Below, piece after piece: positions 6,158 to 6,525 of a stretch of 6,525 bases of DNA (positions within the stretch are counted from its first letter, which is position 1; each line of letters begins with the position of its first letter). A program made the position numbers and the translations under genes. Under the pieces are notes generated by a model that made no database searches, was not told where the DNA came from, and saw only the letters and a list, made by a program, of their open reading frames with translations. Source of the DNA: Bacteroidales bacterium (GTDB taxonomy: Bacteria; Bacteroidota; Bacteroidia; Bacteroidales; 4484-276); the NCBI GenBank assembly GCA_018400545.1, contig JAGYLT010000131.1:1-6525 (forward strand). The letters run 5' to 3'.

Positions 6158-6525
6158 ATGAATACAATCAAGCTTATTAAAAAAGTGAAGGCAAACCTGG
6201 TCAGGATGAAAATCCACAAAGTTTTTGGGTTTGCAGCCGATTTCCTGATTTATTCCGGATACCTGCTGAAGATGTCGAAGTGGATCGATCGGAATAAGTC
6301 ACAGCTCAAATACAATGATTTCTATAACCGTAAGGTCGTTCACAAGGACCGGGAAAAACTGTATGCCTTTTTGCTGGAGGAAAAGCAATTAGCCGGAGCT
6401 GAAATTTCCTATCTGGAATTTGGCGTGGGTCGCGGAAATTCACTCCGTTGGTGGACTTCGAAAAATACTGCTGAAGCATCCGGATTTTGGGCTTTTGATA
6501 CTTTCGAAGGATTACCGGAAAAATA
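6158..6525 (+). CDS. TylF/macrocin O-methyltransferase-like SAM methyltransferase, 5' part
   Basis: The first 122 codons of a gene that runs off the right edge; no stop is reached. The N-terminal 80 residues are basic and helical-looking (for example KLIKKVKANLVRMK at 5–18), with a mildly hydrophobic stretch at 23–38. Then comes the SAM-binding motif YLEFGVGRGNSLRWW (85–99) with its Gly-x-Gly-Arg-Gly loop, followed by the second strand GFWAFDTFEGLPEK (109–122). The pairing of FGVxRGxS with FDTFEGLPE is characteristic of the TylF/MycF family, whose known members are metal-dependent sugar O-methyltransferases in macrolide synthesis; homologues are common in polysaccharide loci. The real substrate is unknown. 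ATG 6158 is the only ATG after an in-frame TAG at 6104–6106; a weak AGG (6151–6153) lies just upstream. It is divergent from the glycosyltransferase, across a 172-bp gap. Confidence 0.85.
   Translation, partial: MNTIKLIKKVKANLVRMKIHKVFGFAADFLIYSGYLLKMSKWIDRNKSQLKYNDFYNRKVVHKDREKLYAFLLEEKQLAGAEISYLEFGVGRGNSLRWWTSKNTAEASGFWAFDTFEGLPEK

Overview
This window looks like a stretch of a Bacteroidota chromosome. The protein sequences are of that type, most clearly the flippase N-terminus (GVIQKQS) and the nadC–yihY pairing. The intergenic DNA is AT-rich, no start has a strong Shine-Dalgarno sequence, and two intergenic octamers match the Bacteroidota -7 promoter element TAnnTTTG exactly. Genus-level placement cannot be made from what is visible.

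Layout, left to right. (1) 2–307 (+) is the 3' end of nadC (NAD biosynthesis). After 12 bp comes a YihY/BrkB-family inner-membrane protein (320–1312, +). This is a housekeeping pair. (2) After a 119-bp gap with a candidate promoter, a divergent GpsA-like glycerol-3-phosphate dehydrogenase (1432–2412, +) is followed 17 bp later by a Wzx-like polysaccharide flippase that starts with GTG (2430–3917, +). (3) Facing these, and separated from the flippase stop by only 16 bp, is a two-gene leftward operon: a GT4-type glycosyltransferase (5985→4933) followed by a PAPS-dependent sulfotransferase (4893→3934). (4) A 172-bp divergent promoter region (5986–6157) separates this operon from the 5' end of a rightward TylF-like (macrocin O-methyltransferase family) SAM methyltransferase, which starts at 6158 and is cut by the window edge.

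Taken together, the right two-thirds reads as the edge of a surface-glycan (exopolysaccharide, capsule or O-antigen) locus beside housekeeping genes. The glycosyltransferase would extend a lipid-linked glycan, the sulfotransferase and methyltransferase would decorate sugars or another acceptor, and the flippase would export the lipid-linked unit. The GpsA-like enzyme could supply or consume glycerol phosphate for lipid or glycan, but this is inference. I see no tRNA, rRNA, CRISPR array, insertion sequence or integrase. No gap without a gene exceeds 300 bp. I found no clear sign of an undescribed system. The least ordinary points are the sulfotransferase in a glycan locus, the divergent GpsA-like paralogue, and a predicted hairpin at the 5' end of the glycosyltransferase mRNA.
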